Shown here: one piece after another, positions 7,889 through 15,913 of the stretch | Numbering within the stretch: position 1 is the stretch's first letter | Layout of the letters: each line of letters starts with the position of its first letter | Source of the DNA: RBG-16-66-20 sp036262835 | Lineage (GTDB): Bacteria > Pseudomonadota > Gammaproteobacteria > Burkholderiales > SG8-39 | Length of the DNA: 64,000 nt | Assembly: GCA_036262835.1 (NCBI GenBank) | Contig: DATAID010000003.1 | Location: 1-64,000 of the forward strand | Reading direction: 5' to 3' | Made by a program: the position numbers and the translations under genes | The notes under the pieces: model-generated | The model's input: only the letters and a program-made list of their open reading frames with translations | Told to the model about the DNA's origin: nothing | Databases searched by the model: none

Positions 7889-8820
7889 ACATTCTCGTCA
7901 CCGGCTCGATGGCCTACGACACCATCATGGTGTTTCCGGACCGGTTCCGGAACCACCTGCTCGCCGATCAGCTGCACATCCTGAACGTATGCTTCCTCAC
8001 GCCGGAGATGCGGCGCGAGTACGGCGGCACCGCCGGCAACATCGCCTACAACCTGACGCTCCTCGGCGAAGCGCCGCTCCTCATGGCCACCGTTGGCGAG
8101 GACTTCGAGCCGTACCTCGCGCGCCTCGCCGGGCTCGGCATCGACGCGAAGCTGCTCAAGCGCATCCCCGGGCAGTTCACCGCGCAGGCCTTCATCACCA
8201 CCGACATGGACGATAACCAGATCACGGCTTTCCATCCGGGCGCGATGAACCATTCGCACGAGAACCGTATCGGCCCCGAGCTTGGCGCGGGACTCGCGAT
8301 CATCGGGCCCGACGGCAAGGACGGCATGCTCGAGCACTCGCGCCAGTGCGCCGCGCAGGGCATTCCGTTTCTCTTCGATCCCGGGCAGGGCCTGCCGATG
8401 TTCTCGGGCGACGAGCTGCTCGAGATGGTGCGCCTTGCGAGCTACCTCGCGGTCAACGACTACGAGGGCAAGATGCTGGCGGAGAAAACCGGGAGGCCGC
8501 TCGAGTCGCTCGCGGGCGAGCTCAAGGCGCTCATCGTCACGCTCGGCGCGCTCGGCTCGCAGGTTTACGCCGGCGGCAAGTGCCTGGAGATTCCGCTCGT
8601 CAAGGCGGAGGCCGAAGTCGATCCGACGGGCTGCGGCGATGCCTACCGCGCCGGGCTCCTCTACGGCATCGCGCGCGGCTGGGATTGGGAGAAGACCGGC
8701 CGGCTCGCCTCGCTCATGGGCGCGATCAAGATCGCGAGCCGCGGCCCGCAGAATCACCGCCCGTCCCGCGCCGAGATCGGGGAGCGGTTCAAAAAGGCGT
8801 TTGGATCCCCGCTCTGGTAA
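7885..8820 (+). CDS. PfkB-family sugar/nucleoside kinase
   Basis: A 311-residue ribokinase-superfamily member that phosphorylates a sugar or nucleoside with ATP. Visible are the N-terminal G-G-T-A-G-N-I-A-Y-N-L substrate motif (residues 47-57) and the ATP/anion-hole signature D-P-T-G-C-G-D-A-Y-R-A-G with catalytic Asp252. The Cys in G-C-G-D replaces the more common Ala. The architecture is closer to adenosine-kinase-like members, but the substrate cannot be assigned. It is last in the run from accB, with a four-base overlap with the gene before, and converges on the HIT gene. Confidence 0.88.
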   Translation: MNILVTGSMAYDTIMVFPDRFRNHLLADQLHILNVCFLTPEMRREYGGTAGNIAYNLTLLGEAPLLMATVGEDFEPYLARLAGLGIDAKLLKRIPGQFTAQAFITTDMDDNQITAFHPGAMNHSHENRIGPELGAGLAIIGPDGKDGMLEHSRQCAAQGIPFLFDPGQGLPMFSGDELLEMVRLASYLAVNDYEGKMLAEKTGRPLESLAGELKALIVTLGALGSQVYAGGKCLEIPLVKAEAEVDPTGCGDAYRAGLLYGIARGWDWEKTGRLASLMGAIKIASRGPQNHRPSRAEIGERFKKAFGSPLW

Positions 8821-8823
8821 GTC

Positions 8824-9246
8824 CTAGAGCGCGGTGCGAATCTTCGCCGCGTACTCCTCCAACTTCTCCCGCGGAGGATTTTTCACCGGCCAGGTGAGCT
8901 CCATTCCGTCGCCCGCGTGGCGTGGCAGCACATGCACGTGATAGTGAAAGACTGTCTGGCCCGCGGCCTTGCCGTTGGCCTGGTAGACCGACAGCCCTTC
9001 GGGCTCGAACGCCTTTTTCAGCGCTTTTGAAATCTTGAGCACGGCGCGGCCGACCGCTTCGGCCTGCGGCGTTTCGAGCTCGAAAACATTGCTCGCGTGC
9101 TTCTTGACCGCGACCAGCACGTGGCCCGGGTTCACGTGCCCCAGGTCCATGAAGGCGAGCGTGTGCTCGTCCTCGTAGACGCGCGTCGAGGGAATCTGCC
9201 CCGCCACGAGCTTGCAGAAGATGCAGTCGGGAGAAGATGCGGTCAT
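8824..9246 (-). CDS. HIT-family nucleotide-binding hydrolase
   Basis: A 140-residue histidine-triad protein of the HinT branch, hydrolysing AMP-linked phosphoramidates or similar nucleotides. The triad reads H101-Y-H103-V-H105-V-L-P, followed by R-H. An N-terminal C-x-x-C (C8-I-F-C11) resembles the structural zinc site found in many bacterial HIT proteins. Its start overlaps the apaH stop by four bases, so the two nucleotide-cleaning enzymes are probably co-translated. Confidence 0.93.
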   Translation of the reverse strand: MTASSPDCIFCKLVAGQIPSTRVYEDEHTLAFMDLGHVNPGHVLVAVKKHASNVFELETPQAEAVGRAVLKISKALKKAFEPEGLSVYQANGKAAGQTVFHYHVHVLPRHAGDGMELTWPVKNPPREKLEEYAAKIRTAL

Positions 9247-10058
9247 CGGCCTTCCTTGATCGGTTGGTAGCCGCGTGAGGGTACCTGCGCGAGCCAGCGG
9301 TCTTCAAGCCGCATCGCGGTGAGGGGACCGCCCCAGACGCAGCCCGTGTCGAGGCCCGCCACCCGGTCGGTCAGCTGCAGCCCGGCCGAGGACCAATGCC
9401 CGAAGACGATCTGCCGCTCCGATTCCCGCCTCGTCCGGTACCACGGCAAAAAACCGGGCGGCGCTTCCTTTCCGGTCTCCTTGAACTCCATGACGCCCTC
9501 CGCCGAGCAAAACCGCATGCGCGTCATCGCGTTGACGACGACTCGCAGCCTGTCCCAGCCGGTGAGCGAATCCTCCCAGCGCTCGGGCTTGCTGCCGTAC
9601 ATGTTCTGCAGGAAATCGCGATAGTTCGGCGCTCGCAGGGCGGCCTCGACTTCTTTTCCCAGCGCGATCGCCTTGGCGATGTCCCAGCCGGGCAGCAGCC
9701 CGGCATGCACCATGACCCAGTCGCCCTCGGCATGGATCAGCGGACGCGTGCGCAGCCAATCGGCCAGCGCTTTTGCATCCGGCGCGCCAAGGATGTCGGT
9801 GAACGTATCGTCCTTGCGCTTTCGCTCGAAGCCTTCGTGCTGGGTGATCAGGTGAAGGTCGTGATTGCCCAGGACAGTGAGCGCCTTGTCCCCGAGCGAT
9901 CTTACGAAGCGGAGCACCTCGAGCGACTTCGGGCCACGGTTGACGAGATCGCCCACGAACCAGAGCCGGTCGTGGTCGGCATTGAAGCCGATGCGCGCGA
10001 GCAGCGCTTGCAGCTCGTCGTAGCAGCCCTGCACGTCGCCGATCGCATAGGTCGCCAT
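9243..10058 (-). CDS. apaH: Symmetrical bis(5'-nucleosyl)-tetraphosphatase
   Basis: Cleaves Ap4A to two ADP; a metallophosphatase of 271 residues (E. coli 280). Motifs: G-D-V-Q-G-C-Y-D-E (first metal site, with Gln where His is more usual, as in other ApaH proteins), G-D-L-V-N-R-G-P, and G-N-H-D-L-H. Fourteen bases separate it from the dUTPase gene upstream, and it overlaps the HIT gene downstream, forming a nucleotide-sanitation operon. Confidence 0.95.
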   Translation of the reverse strand: MATYAIGDVQGCYDELQALLARIGFNADHDRLWFVGDLVNRGPKSLEVLRFVRSLGDKALTVLGNHDLHLITQHEGFERKRKDDTFTDILGAPDAKALADWLRTRPLIHAEGDWVMVHAGLLPGWDIAKAIALGKEVEAALRAPNYRDFLQNMYGSKPERWEDSLTGWDRLRVVVNAMTRMRFCSAEGVMEFKETGKEAPPGFLPWYRTRRESERQIVFGHWSSAGLQLTDRVAGLDTGCVWGGPLTAMRLEDRWLAQVPSRGYQPIKEGR

Positions 10059-10072
10059 CGGCGCTTCGCCCT

Positions 10073-10744
10073 CTAAGCCGCCTTGACCGCTTCCCGGTAG
10101 CGGCGCTCGAGCGCCTCATAGAGGCGCGCGGGCAGAGCATCGGAGGCCGCATCGAGCGTCTTGAGGATCTCCTCCATGTGCGCATTGTCCTCGACGCCCT
10201 TCCACATCTTTACGTACTCGCCCGTCTTGTAGCCATTGTCCTGGCGGAAATGGTTGAGGATGTTCTTCGAGACGTACGAGGTGTAGAGGCTTTCGCCATC
10301 GAGCCCGCAGCCTTGGAAGAGCGAGACGACAAGCGGCAAGTGAACGCGCCGCACCGCCGAGAGCGCGGCGAGTAGTTCGAGCTGCTCCCTCATCTCCATG
10401 AGCCCGGGCACGTAGCTCTTGCCGTCGAAGGTGAATTCCGGCGCCGCGCTCCACTCGGCCGCGATCATGCGCGCGGCGGCTTCCTGGTCGTTGCGGGCGC
10501 GCACGAGGTAGTCCGACATGAGGAAGTGCCAGATGTCGATGAGCTCGATGCGCAGCTGCGCCATGTCGGGCGTCTGCTTCTTCCACCACTTCCAGCCGTA
10601 GTGCTCGAGCGCTTCGGCCGCCTCGACGAAAGCGGCGCGCAAGAACGCGAAGCCGGCGACATGCCACTGCGGGTCGATTTTCTCGTTCATGCCGACCTGC
10701 AGCTTCAGCATGCTGCGCAGGACGGCGAGGGAGGGCGCGTTCAT
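10073..10744 (-). CDS. Dimeric all-alpha dUTP diphosphatase (MazG-like fold)
   Basis: A 223-residue protein of the dimeric dUTPase family (COG4508 type), which converts dUTP to dUMP and pyrophosphate. The metal-binding helices show E41-A-A-E44 followed by H-Y-G-W-K-W-W-K, and E67-L-I-D70-I-W-H-F. This family is unrelated in fold to the trimeric Dut enzyme. I start at the ATG of M-N-A-P-S because the next in-frame start upstream lies within comM. comM ends 26 bases upstream; apaH follows. Confidence 0.87.
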   Translation of the reverse strand: MNAPSLAVLRSMLKLQVGMNEKIDPQWHVAGFAFLRAAFVEAAEALEHYGWKWWKKQTPDMAQLRIELIDIWHFLMSDYLVRARNDQEAAARMIAAEWSAAPEFTFDGKSYVPGLMEMREQLELLAALSAVRRVHLPLVVSLFQGCGLDGESLYTSYVSKNILNHFRQDNGYKTGEYVKMWKGVEDNAHMEEILKTLDAASDALPARLYEALERRYREAVKAA

Positions 10745-10770
10745 GACGCGCCGATGATAGCGCGGGCGCT

Positions 10771-12270
10771 CTAGAAACTGGCGTCGAGCCTGCGATACTG
10801 GATCGCTTCGGCGATGTGGGCGGCGCGAATCGCCGCCTCGCCCGCCAGGTCGGCGATGGTGCGCGCGACGCGCAGCACGCGGTGGTAGGCGCGGGCCGAC
10901 AGCAGCAGCCGGGCGAGCGCATGGCGCAGCAGCTGGTCGCCCTCCTTGTCGGTGGCGCACAGCCGGTCGATCTCGCGCGTGCCGAGAAGCGCGTTCGCCA
11001 TCCCTTGGCGCGCCTGCTGGCGCCGGTGCGCCTCGCGCACGCGCGCCTGGATCGCCTCGCTCGACTCGGTCGCTCCCGGGGTCATCAGGTCGGCCTCGCG
11101 CGGCGCCGGCACTTCGAGCTTGATGTCGATCCGGTCGGCGAGCGGTCCCGAGACGCGGCCGCGATAGCGCGCGATGCGCTCGGGCGTGCAGCGGCAGCGC
11201 CCGGCGGGCGAGCCGCAGTGGCCGCAGGGGCAGGGATTCATCGCAGCGACGAGCTGAAAGCGCGCCGGGAACTGCGCCTGGCGCGCGGCGCGCGAGATCG
11301 ACACGCGCCCCGACTCGATCGGCTCGCGCAGCGCTTCGAGCACGTCGCGGTCGAACTCGGGTAGCTCGTCCAGGAAAAGCACGCCCCGGTGCGCGAGCGA
11401 GATCTCGCCCGGCCGGGGCAGGTTGCCGCCGCCCACCATCGCCGCGCCCGAAGCGCTGTGATGCGGCGCGCGATAGGGCCGCTCGCCCCAGCTCTTCGCC
11501 TCGAACCCATTCGCCGAAACCGAGTGGATCGCGGCGACTTCGAGCGACTCGCCCTCGCTCATCGGCGGCAGGATGCCCGGGAAACGCGCGGCGAGCATCG
11601 ACTTGCCGGTGCCGGGGGGCCCGATCATGAGCACGCTGTGTCCGCCGGCGGCCGCGACTTCGAGCGCACGCTTGGCCTGCGGCTGGCCTTTCACCTCCGA
11701 GAAGTCCGGATAGCTGCGGCTCGCCGCGAGCGCGGGCGCATCGAAGCGCGGCAGCGGCGTATCGCCGGAGAGGTGCGCCACCACCTCGAGCAAGGTACGC
11801 GCCGGCAGGATGTGGGCGCCTTCGGCGAGCGCTGCCTGCGGCGCATTCGCTTCGGGCAGCACGAACGCTCGCCGCGCCTCGCGCACGCGTAATGCCATGG
11901 CGAGCGCGCCGCGCACCGGCCGCAGGTCGCCGGTGAGCGAGAGCTCGCCCGCGAATTCGTGCGCGGCGAGCGCCTCGTTCGAAATCTGCCCGCTCGCGGC
12001 GAGGATGCCGAGCGCGATCGGCAGGTCGAAGCGCCCGGAATCCTTGGGCAGGTCTGCCGGCGCGAGGTTGACCGTGATGCGGCGCGCCGGAAATTCGAAG
12101 CGGGTGTGGTTGAGCGCCGCGCGCACGCGGTCTTTCGCCTCGCGCACCTCCGCGTCGGGCAGCCCTACGATCGTGAACGCGGGCAGGCCCGGGCCGAGGT
12201 GCACTTCCACCGCCACCTCGGGCGCATCGATGCCTGCGAGCGCGCGGCTCGCCACGGTTGCCAGCGACAT
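10771..12270 (-). CDS. comM: YifB/ComM-family AAA+ ATPase
   Basis: A 499-residue Mg-chelatase-like AAA+ protein. ComM is a hexameric helicase that promotes branch migration during natural transformation in several gamma- and betaproteobacteria. An N-terminal Lon-protease-like domain (residues about 1-170) precedes Walker A G-P-P-G-T-G-K-S at 217-224 and Walker B V-L-F-L-D-E-L. A cysteine-rich insertion, C-P-C-G-H-C-G-S-P-A-G-R-C-R-C, is typical. dprA elsewhere in the window fits a transformation role. It lies 43 bases downstream of ubiK. Confidence 0.93.
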   Translation of the reverse strand: MSLATVASRALAGIDAPEVAVEVHLGPGLPAFTIVGLPDAEVREAKDRVRAALNHTRFEFPARRITVNLAPADLPKDSGRFDLPIALGILAASGQISNEALAAHEFAGELSLTGDLRPVRGALAMALRVREARRAFVLPEANAPQAALAEGAHILPARTLLEVVAHLSGDTPLPRFDAPALAASRSYPDFSEVKGQPQAKRALEVAAAGGHSVLMIGPPGTGKSMLAARFPGILPPMSEGESLEVAAIHSVSANGFEAKSWGERPYRAPHHSASGAAMVGGGNLPRPGEISLAHRGVLFLDELPEFDRDVLEALREPIESGRVSISRAARQAQFPARFQLVAAMNPCPCGHCGSPAGRCRCTPERIARYRGRVSGPLADRIDIKLEVPAPREADLMTPGATESSEAIQARVREAHRRQQARQGMANALLGTREIDRLCATDKEGDQLLRHALARLLLSARAYHRVLRVARTIADLAGEAAIRAAHIAEAIQYRRLDASF

Positions 12271-12313
12271 GAGACCTCCACGTCCGTATCAACGCAGAGC
12301 GCGCGGGTCGGGT

Positions 12314-12550
12314 TTACCGGGCGTTTTTTTCCAGCTCGGCGAGACGCGCTTCCAGGGCGGCGAGCTTGCGCTGCGCCTCCCCGAGGAGCGCCTTCTGAAC
12401 CTCGAGCTCCTCGCGCGTGGCGAGGTCGAAGCGCGCGAAGAATGCGCTCGCGAGCGCGTGCAGATTTTTCTCGATGTCGCGGGCGGGCGAGGCGCGCAGC
12501 AGCTCGGTGACGCGCCGTTTGAACTCTTCCAAGGTGTCGCGCTCGTTCAT
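12314..12550 (-). CDS. ubiK: Ubiquinone biosynthesis accessory factor UbiK (BMFP family)
   Basis: A 78-residue, largely coiled-coil protein. UbiK binds UbiJ and helps the cytosolic late-stage ubiquinone biosynthesis complex. The C-terminal half is a heptad-rich helix (L-G-E-A-Q-R-K-L-A-A-L-E-A-R-L-A-E-L-E). The ATG of M-N-E-R-D was chosen because the family begins there; a longer reading would extend into the promoter region of the divergent porin gene. The ubiK-comM neighbourhood next to porin-glnK-amtB is a betaproteobacterial arrangement. Confidence 0.88.
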   Translation of the reverse strand: MNERDTLEEFKRRVTELLRASPARDIEKNLHALASAFFARFDLATREELEVQKALLGEAQRKLAALEARLAELEKNAR

Positions 12551-12569
12551 CGTCAGGCGAGCGTACCCG

Positions 12570-12606
12570 TGCACTCCGTTCGGGCGCAATGCCCCTTCAC
12601 GGTGCG
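12570..12606 (+). promoter_or_regulatory. Two tandem NtrC-like binding sites
   Basis: Two 17-base near-palindromes resemble TGCACY-N5-GGTGCA. At 12570-12586 the left half TGCACT is perfect and the right half is degenerate. At 12590-12606 the site begins TGC and ends GGTGCG. They begin exactly 20 bases apart (about two helical turns) and lie about 100 bases before the predicted start of the sigma-54 promoter downstream, a normal enhancer position. This is pattern matching by eye. Confidence 0.55.
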
Positions 12607-12667
12607 CCCGCGTCCTCTCTCCTGCTCCGGGTTCCGCTAAGTGGTTGTTTAGAAAAACAAGTGGAAG

Positions 12668-12683
12668 TGGCATATGTCGTGCT
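12668..12683 (+). promoter_or_regulatory. Sigma-54 (RpoN) promoter for porin-glnK-amtB
   Basis: TGGCATATGTCGTGCT has the invariant GG and GC dinucleotides with 10 bases between them, and 5 of 6 consensus bases in the -24 element. Transcription would start near 12694, 30 bases before the porin ATG. It fits nitrogen control of a PII/ammonium-transporter operon. Confidence 0.65.
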
Positions 12684-12723
12684 AACTAGACAGGTCCAAG
12701 CACATTCCAGGGAGATCGAAGCC

Positions 12724-13584
12724 ATGCACAAATCACTCCTCACCGTCGCGGTCGCCTCGGCGCTCGCGCTACCCAACTTGGCCGCCGCACAGGAGAAGAA
12801 GGACGAGGCGAAGCCCTCCTCGCCCCACAGCTTCACCGGGAACCTGGGCCTTGTCAGCAGCTACCGGTTCCGGGGGATCGATCAAACCTTCGGCAAGCCC
12901 GCGATCCAGGGCGGCGTGGACTACAGCCACGCGAGCGGGCTTTACGCCGGCAACTGGAATTCCAACGTCAGCGAAGGCGCGGGCTTTCCGGCCGGCAACC
13001 TCGAAATGGATTTCTACGGCGGCTGGAAGAAAGCCTGGGGCGACTGGGGCCTCGATGTGGGCGCGATCTACTACTACTACCCGGGCACCGACGCCAACGC
13101 GGCCAACGGCACGCAGTTCGTCAATCCGCGCAACGGTCAGACGCATACGGGCCGGGTCAGCAACACCGAGCTTTATCTCGGCGGCTCCTGGAAGTGGATC
13201 TCGCTCAAGTACTCGCACGCCATCAGCGACTATTTCTCGCTCCCCGACACCAAGGGCTCGCATTACTGGGACCTCTCGGCGAACTATGACCTGGGCGGCG
13301 GCTGGGGCCTGGTCGGCCACGTGGGCAATTTCAAGCTGAAGGGCTGGAGCACGGGCACCGACGCAACGAACGGCAACTACACCGACTGGAAGATCGGCGT
13401 GACGAAGGACATCTCCGGCTGGGTCTTCGGTGCTTCCTATATCGACACCACTGCGAAGGGCAGCTGCAACCTCGCCAACCCCGGCTTCTACTGCTTCGCC
13501 AACCAGCTGCCGGCCGGGGCGGGGAGCAAGTTCAAGGACGCCGGCCGCGGGATCGTCGTCCTCTCGATCAGCAAAACCTTCTAG
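12724..13584 (+). CDS. TorF-family putative outer-membrane porin (TIGR02001)
   Basis: A 286-residue outer-membrane beta-barrel candidate. Residues 1-22 are a Sec signal peptide ending in A-A-A-Q. The mature part is rich in Gly and aromatic residues with alternating strand patterns, begins F-T-G-N-L-G-L-V-S-S-Y-R-F-R-G-I-D-Q, and ends with an aromatic C-terminal Phe (S-K-T-F), the usual signal for outer-membrane insertion. This family sits upstream of glnK-amtB in many betaproteobacteria and may admit nitrogen compounds. The ATG was chosen because it begins the signal peptide. glnK follows after 13 bases. Confidence 0.88.
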   Translation: MHKSLLTVAVASALALPNLAAAQEKKDEAKPSSPHSFTGNLGLVSSYRFRGIDQTFGKPAIQGGVDYSHASGLYAGNWNSNVSEGAGFPAGNLEMDFYGGWKKAWGDWGLDVGAIYYYYPGTDANAANGTQFVNPRNGQTHTGRVSNTELYLGGSWKWISLKYSHAISDYFSLPDTKGSHYWDLSANYDLGGGWGLVGHVGNFKLKGWSTGTDATNGNYTDWKIGVTKDISGWVFGASYIDTTAKGSCNLANPGFYCFANQLPAGAGSKFKDAGRGIVVLSISKTF

Positions 13585-13597
13585 CCCGGGGACCGAC

Positions 13598-13936
13598 ATG
13601 AAACTAATCACGGCCATCATCAAGCCGTTCAAGCTCGACGAAGTGCGCGAGGCGCTCTCGGGCATCGGCGTGCAGGGCATCACGGTGACCGAGGTGAAAG
13701 GCTTCGGCCGCCAGAAGGGGCACACCGAGCTCTATCGCGGTGCCGAGTACGTCGTCGATTTCCTGCCGAAGGTGAAGGTGGAAGCGGCGATCAAGACCGA
13801 GCTGCTCGAGCGCGCGCTCGAGGCGATCGAGAAGGCCGCCAACACCGGCAAGATCGGCGATGGAAAGATCTTCGTCTTCGACCTCGAGAAGGTCGTGCGC
13901 ATCCGCACCGGCGAAACCGACGCCGCGGCGATCTAG
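13598..13936 (+). CDS. glnK: PII nitrogen regulatory protein GlnK
   Basis: A 112-residue PII signal transducer, trimeric. It senses 2-oxoglutarate, ATP and ADP and blocks AmtB under nitrogen sufficiency. The T-loop contains Tyr51 in R-G-A-E-Y-V-V-D-F-L, the uridylylation site. The B-loop T-G-x-I-G-D-G-K-I-F is intact. It lies between the porin and amtB, twelve bases before amtB, and should be under the sigma-54 promoter. Confidence 0.96.
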   Translation: MKLITAIIKPFKLDEVREALSGIGVQGITVTEVKGFGRQKGHTELYRGAEYVVDFLPKVKVEAAIKTELLERALEAIEKAANTGKIGDGKIFVFDLEKVVRIRTGETDAAAI

Positions 13937-13948
13937 GGAGAACCACCG

Positions 13949-15367
13949 ATGAAAAAGCTCGTTGCACCTTTCGCCACCCTTGCCCTGCTCGCCGTCGCGG
14001 GAAGCGCGCTCGCCCAGGGCACCCCGGCGCCAGCGCCGAACAAGGGCGACATCGCCTGGATGCTGACCTCGACCGCGCTCGTGCTGATGATGAGCGTGCC
14101 CGCGCTCGCGCTTTTTTACGGCGGCATGGTGCGCTCGAAGAACATGCTCTCGGTGCTGATGCAGGTCTTCGTCGTGTTCTCCCTCGTGACGGTGCTCTGG
14201 TGCGTGTACGGCTACAGCCTCGCCTTCACCGAAGGCAACGCGTTCATCGGCGGCTTTGACCGGCTGTTCCTGAAAGGAACCTTCGACGCCGCCAAGGGCG
14301 AGTTCGCGATGGGCGCCACTTTCTCCAAGGGGGTGGTGATTCCCGAGCTCGTCTTCGTCGCCTTCCAGGCCACGTTCGCCGCGATCACCTGCTGCCTCAT
14401 CCTCGGCGCTTTCGCCGAGCGCGCCAAATTCACGGCCGTGCTCGCCTTCATCGTGCTGTGGTTCACCTTCAGCTATGCGCCGATCGCCCACATGGTCTGG
14501 TTCTGGATGGGTCCCGACGCCTACACCGACGCGAAGCTGATCGAAGAGCTCACCAAGAAGGCCGGCCTCATCTGGCAATGGGGCGCGCTCGACTTCGCGG
14601 GCGGCACCGTGGTGCACATCAACGCCGGCGTGGCCGGCCTCGTCGGCGCCTACGTGATCGGCAAGCGCATCGGCTACGGCAGGGAGGCGATGCCGGCGCA
14701 CAACCTGCCGATGACCATGATCGGCGCGGCGCTGCTCTGGACCGGCTGGTTCGGCTTCAACGCGGGCTCCGCGCTGGAAGCGAACGGCATCGCGGCGCTC
14801 GCCTTCATCAACACCTTCCTCGCGACCGCCTGCGCGGTGCTGTCCTGGACGCTCGGCGAGGCGCTCTTCAAGGGCAAGCCGACGATGCTGGGCGCCGCTT
14901 CCGGCGCGGTCGCCGGGCTGGTGGCGATCACCCCGGCGGCGGGCAACGTCGGCATCCCGGGTGCGTTCGTGATCGGCTTCGCCGCCGGCCTGGTTTGCCT
15001 GTGGGGTGTGAGTGGCCTGAAAAAGCTGCTGCGGGTCGACGACACGCTCGACGTCTTCGGCGTGCACGCAGTCGGCGGCATCCTCGGAGCGCTGCTTACC
15101 GGTATCTTCAACTCGCCCGCGCTCGGCGGGCCGAGCTTTCCCGTGGACTGGGTGACGGCGACGGCCACCGCCGCCAAGGACTACGACATCTGGGCCCAGT
15201 TCCTCATCCAGTGCAAAGGCGTGGCGCTCACCGTGGTCTGGTCGGCCGTGGTCGCCTTCGTCGCCTACAAGCTGGTGGATCTCACGATCGGCCTGCGCGT
15301 CAACGAGGAAGACGAGCGCGAAGGCCTGGACGTGACCTCGCACGGCGAGGCCGCATACCGCATGTAA
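13949..15367 (+). CDS. amtB: Ammonium transporter AmtB
   Basis: A 472-residue inner-membrane ammonium channel. It has an N-terminal signal peptide (about residues 1-22, ending A-L-A-Q) and about 11 membrane helices. The pore twin histidines are H223 (V-V-H-I-N-A-G) and H373 (F-G-V-H-A-V-G-G), 150 residues apart as in E. coli AmtB. The C-terminal tail R-V-N-E-E-D-E-R-E-G-L-D is the GlnK contact region. A strong terminator follows. Confidence 0.97.
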   Translation: MKKLVAPFATLALLAVAGSALAQGTPAPAPNKGDIAWMLTSTALVLMMSVPALALFYGGMVRSKNMLSVLMQVFVVFSLVTVLWCVYGYSLAFTEGNAFIGGFDRLFLKGTFDAAKGEFAMGATFSKGVVIPELVFVAFQATFAAITCCLILGAFAERAKFTAVLAFIVLWFTFSYAPIAHMVWFWMGPDAYTDAKLIEELTKKAGLIWQWGALDFAGGTVVHINAGVAGLVGAYVIGKRIGYGREAMPAHNLPMTMIGAALLWTGWFGFNAGSALEANGIAALAFINTFLATACAVLSWTLGEALFKGKPTMLGAASGAVAGLVAITPAAGNVGIPGAFVIGFAAGLVCLWGVSGLKKLLRVDDTLDVFGVHAVGGILGALLTGIFNSPALGGPSFPVDWVTATATAAKDYDIWAQFLIQCKGVALTVVWSAVVAFVAYKLVDLTIGLRVNEEDEREGLDVTSHGEAAYRM

Positions 15368-15383
15368 TTTCGCCTTGCGTATC

Positions 15384-15411
15384 AAAAGGGCGCCCCGGGC
15401 GCCCTTTTTTT
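15384..15411. terminator. Bidirectional intrinsic terminator between amtB and marR-like gene
   Basis: AAAAGGGCGCC-ccg-GGCGCCC followed by seven T: an 11-base-pair stem, if the A/T arms are counted, with a three-base loop. The A-run on the left gives a U-run on the minus strand, so it can also end the convergent MarR-family transcript, whose stop codon lies within it. Confidence 0.88.
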
Positions 15412-15838
15412 ATCCCGCGATCTTGCCGAGAAGCTCGAGCAGGACCCGGCGCTCGGCGGCGTTGAGGCGCGCCGCGATGCGACGCTCGTGCGCGGCGATA
15501 TCGCGCACCGCGCGCGTGAGCAGCGTCCGCCCGGCGCGCGTCAGCCACAGGCCGTTGGTGCGGCGGTCGGTGCCGCGCCGGCGCTCGATCAGCGCGCGCT
15601 CCTCCAGCTCGTCGAGCACGCCGACCATCGTCGAGCGGTCGCGCCGAACGGCTTCGGCAAGCCGGCTCTGCGTCACGCCCGGGTTGGCGTCGATGTAGAT
15701 GAGCAGGCCGACGCGCCCGGGCGAGAGGCCGTGCACGCTCTCGGCGAAGTCGCGAAACACCGCCTGCTGCGCGAGCCGCAGCCGGTAGCCGAGCAATTGC
15801 GGCAGCGCGCCCTGCCTGAGTTTTTGTTTGTTGTCCAA
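15410..15838 (-). CDS. MarR-family transcriptional regulator
   Basis: A 142-residue winged-helix repressor. The recognition region S-R-L-A-E-A-V-R-R-D-R-S-T-M-V-G-V-L-D-E-L-E is followed by wing residues R-R-R-G-T-D-R-R, typical of MarR proteins that respond to aromatic acids or their CoA thioesters. The start codon is TTG. It diverges from an aryl-CoA ligase gene with 75 bases between, and an inverted repeat covers its own start, so it probably represses both itself and the catabolic genes. Confidence 0.9.
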   Translation of the reverse strand: MDNKQKLRQGALPQLLGYRLRLAQQAVFRDFAESVHGLSPGRVGLLIYIDANPGVTQSRLAEAVRRDRSTMVGVLDELEERALIERRRGTDRRTNGLWLTRAGRTLLTRAVRDIAAHERRIAARLNAAERRVLLELLGKIAG

Positions 15839-15842
15839 ACAA
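15824..15842. promoter_or_regulatory. Candidate MarR operator
   Basis: Perfect inverted repeat TTGTTTG-N5-CAAACAA overlapping the start codon of the MarR-family gene, in the spacer shared with the divergent CoA ligase. AT-rich palindromes of this size are usual MarR targets. The regulator match is inferred from position only. Confidence 0.5.
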
Positions 15843-15913
15843 TTTGACCGTCGAACAGCCCGGCCGCTACGATCCTAGGCCAAGAACAAGACACGCGCAA
15901 CGCAAAGCCACGA

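Noticed and set aside
13604..15385. Minus-strand 593-codon frame opposite glnK-amtB
   Set aside because: His/Glu/Arg-rich antisense product without motifs.
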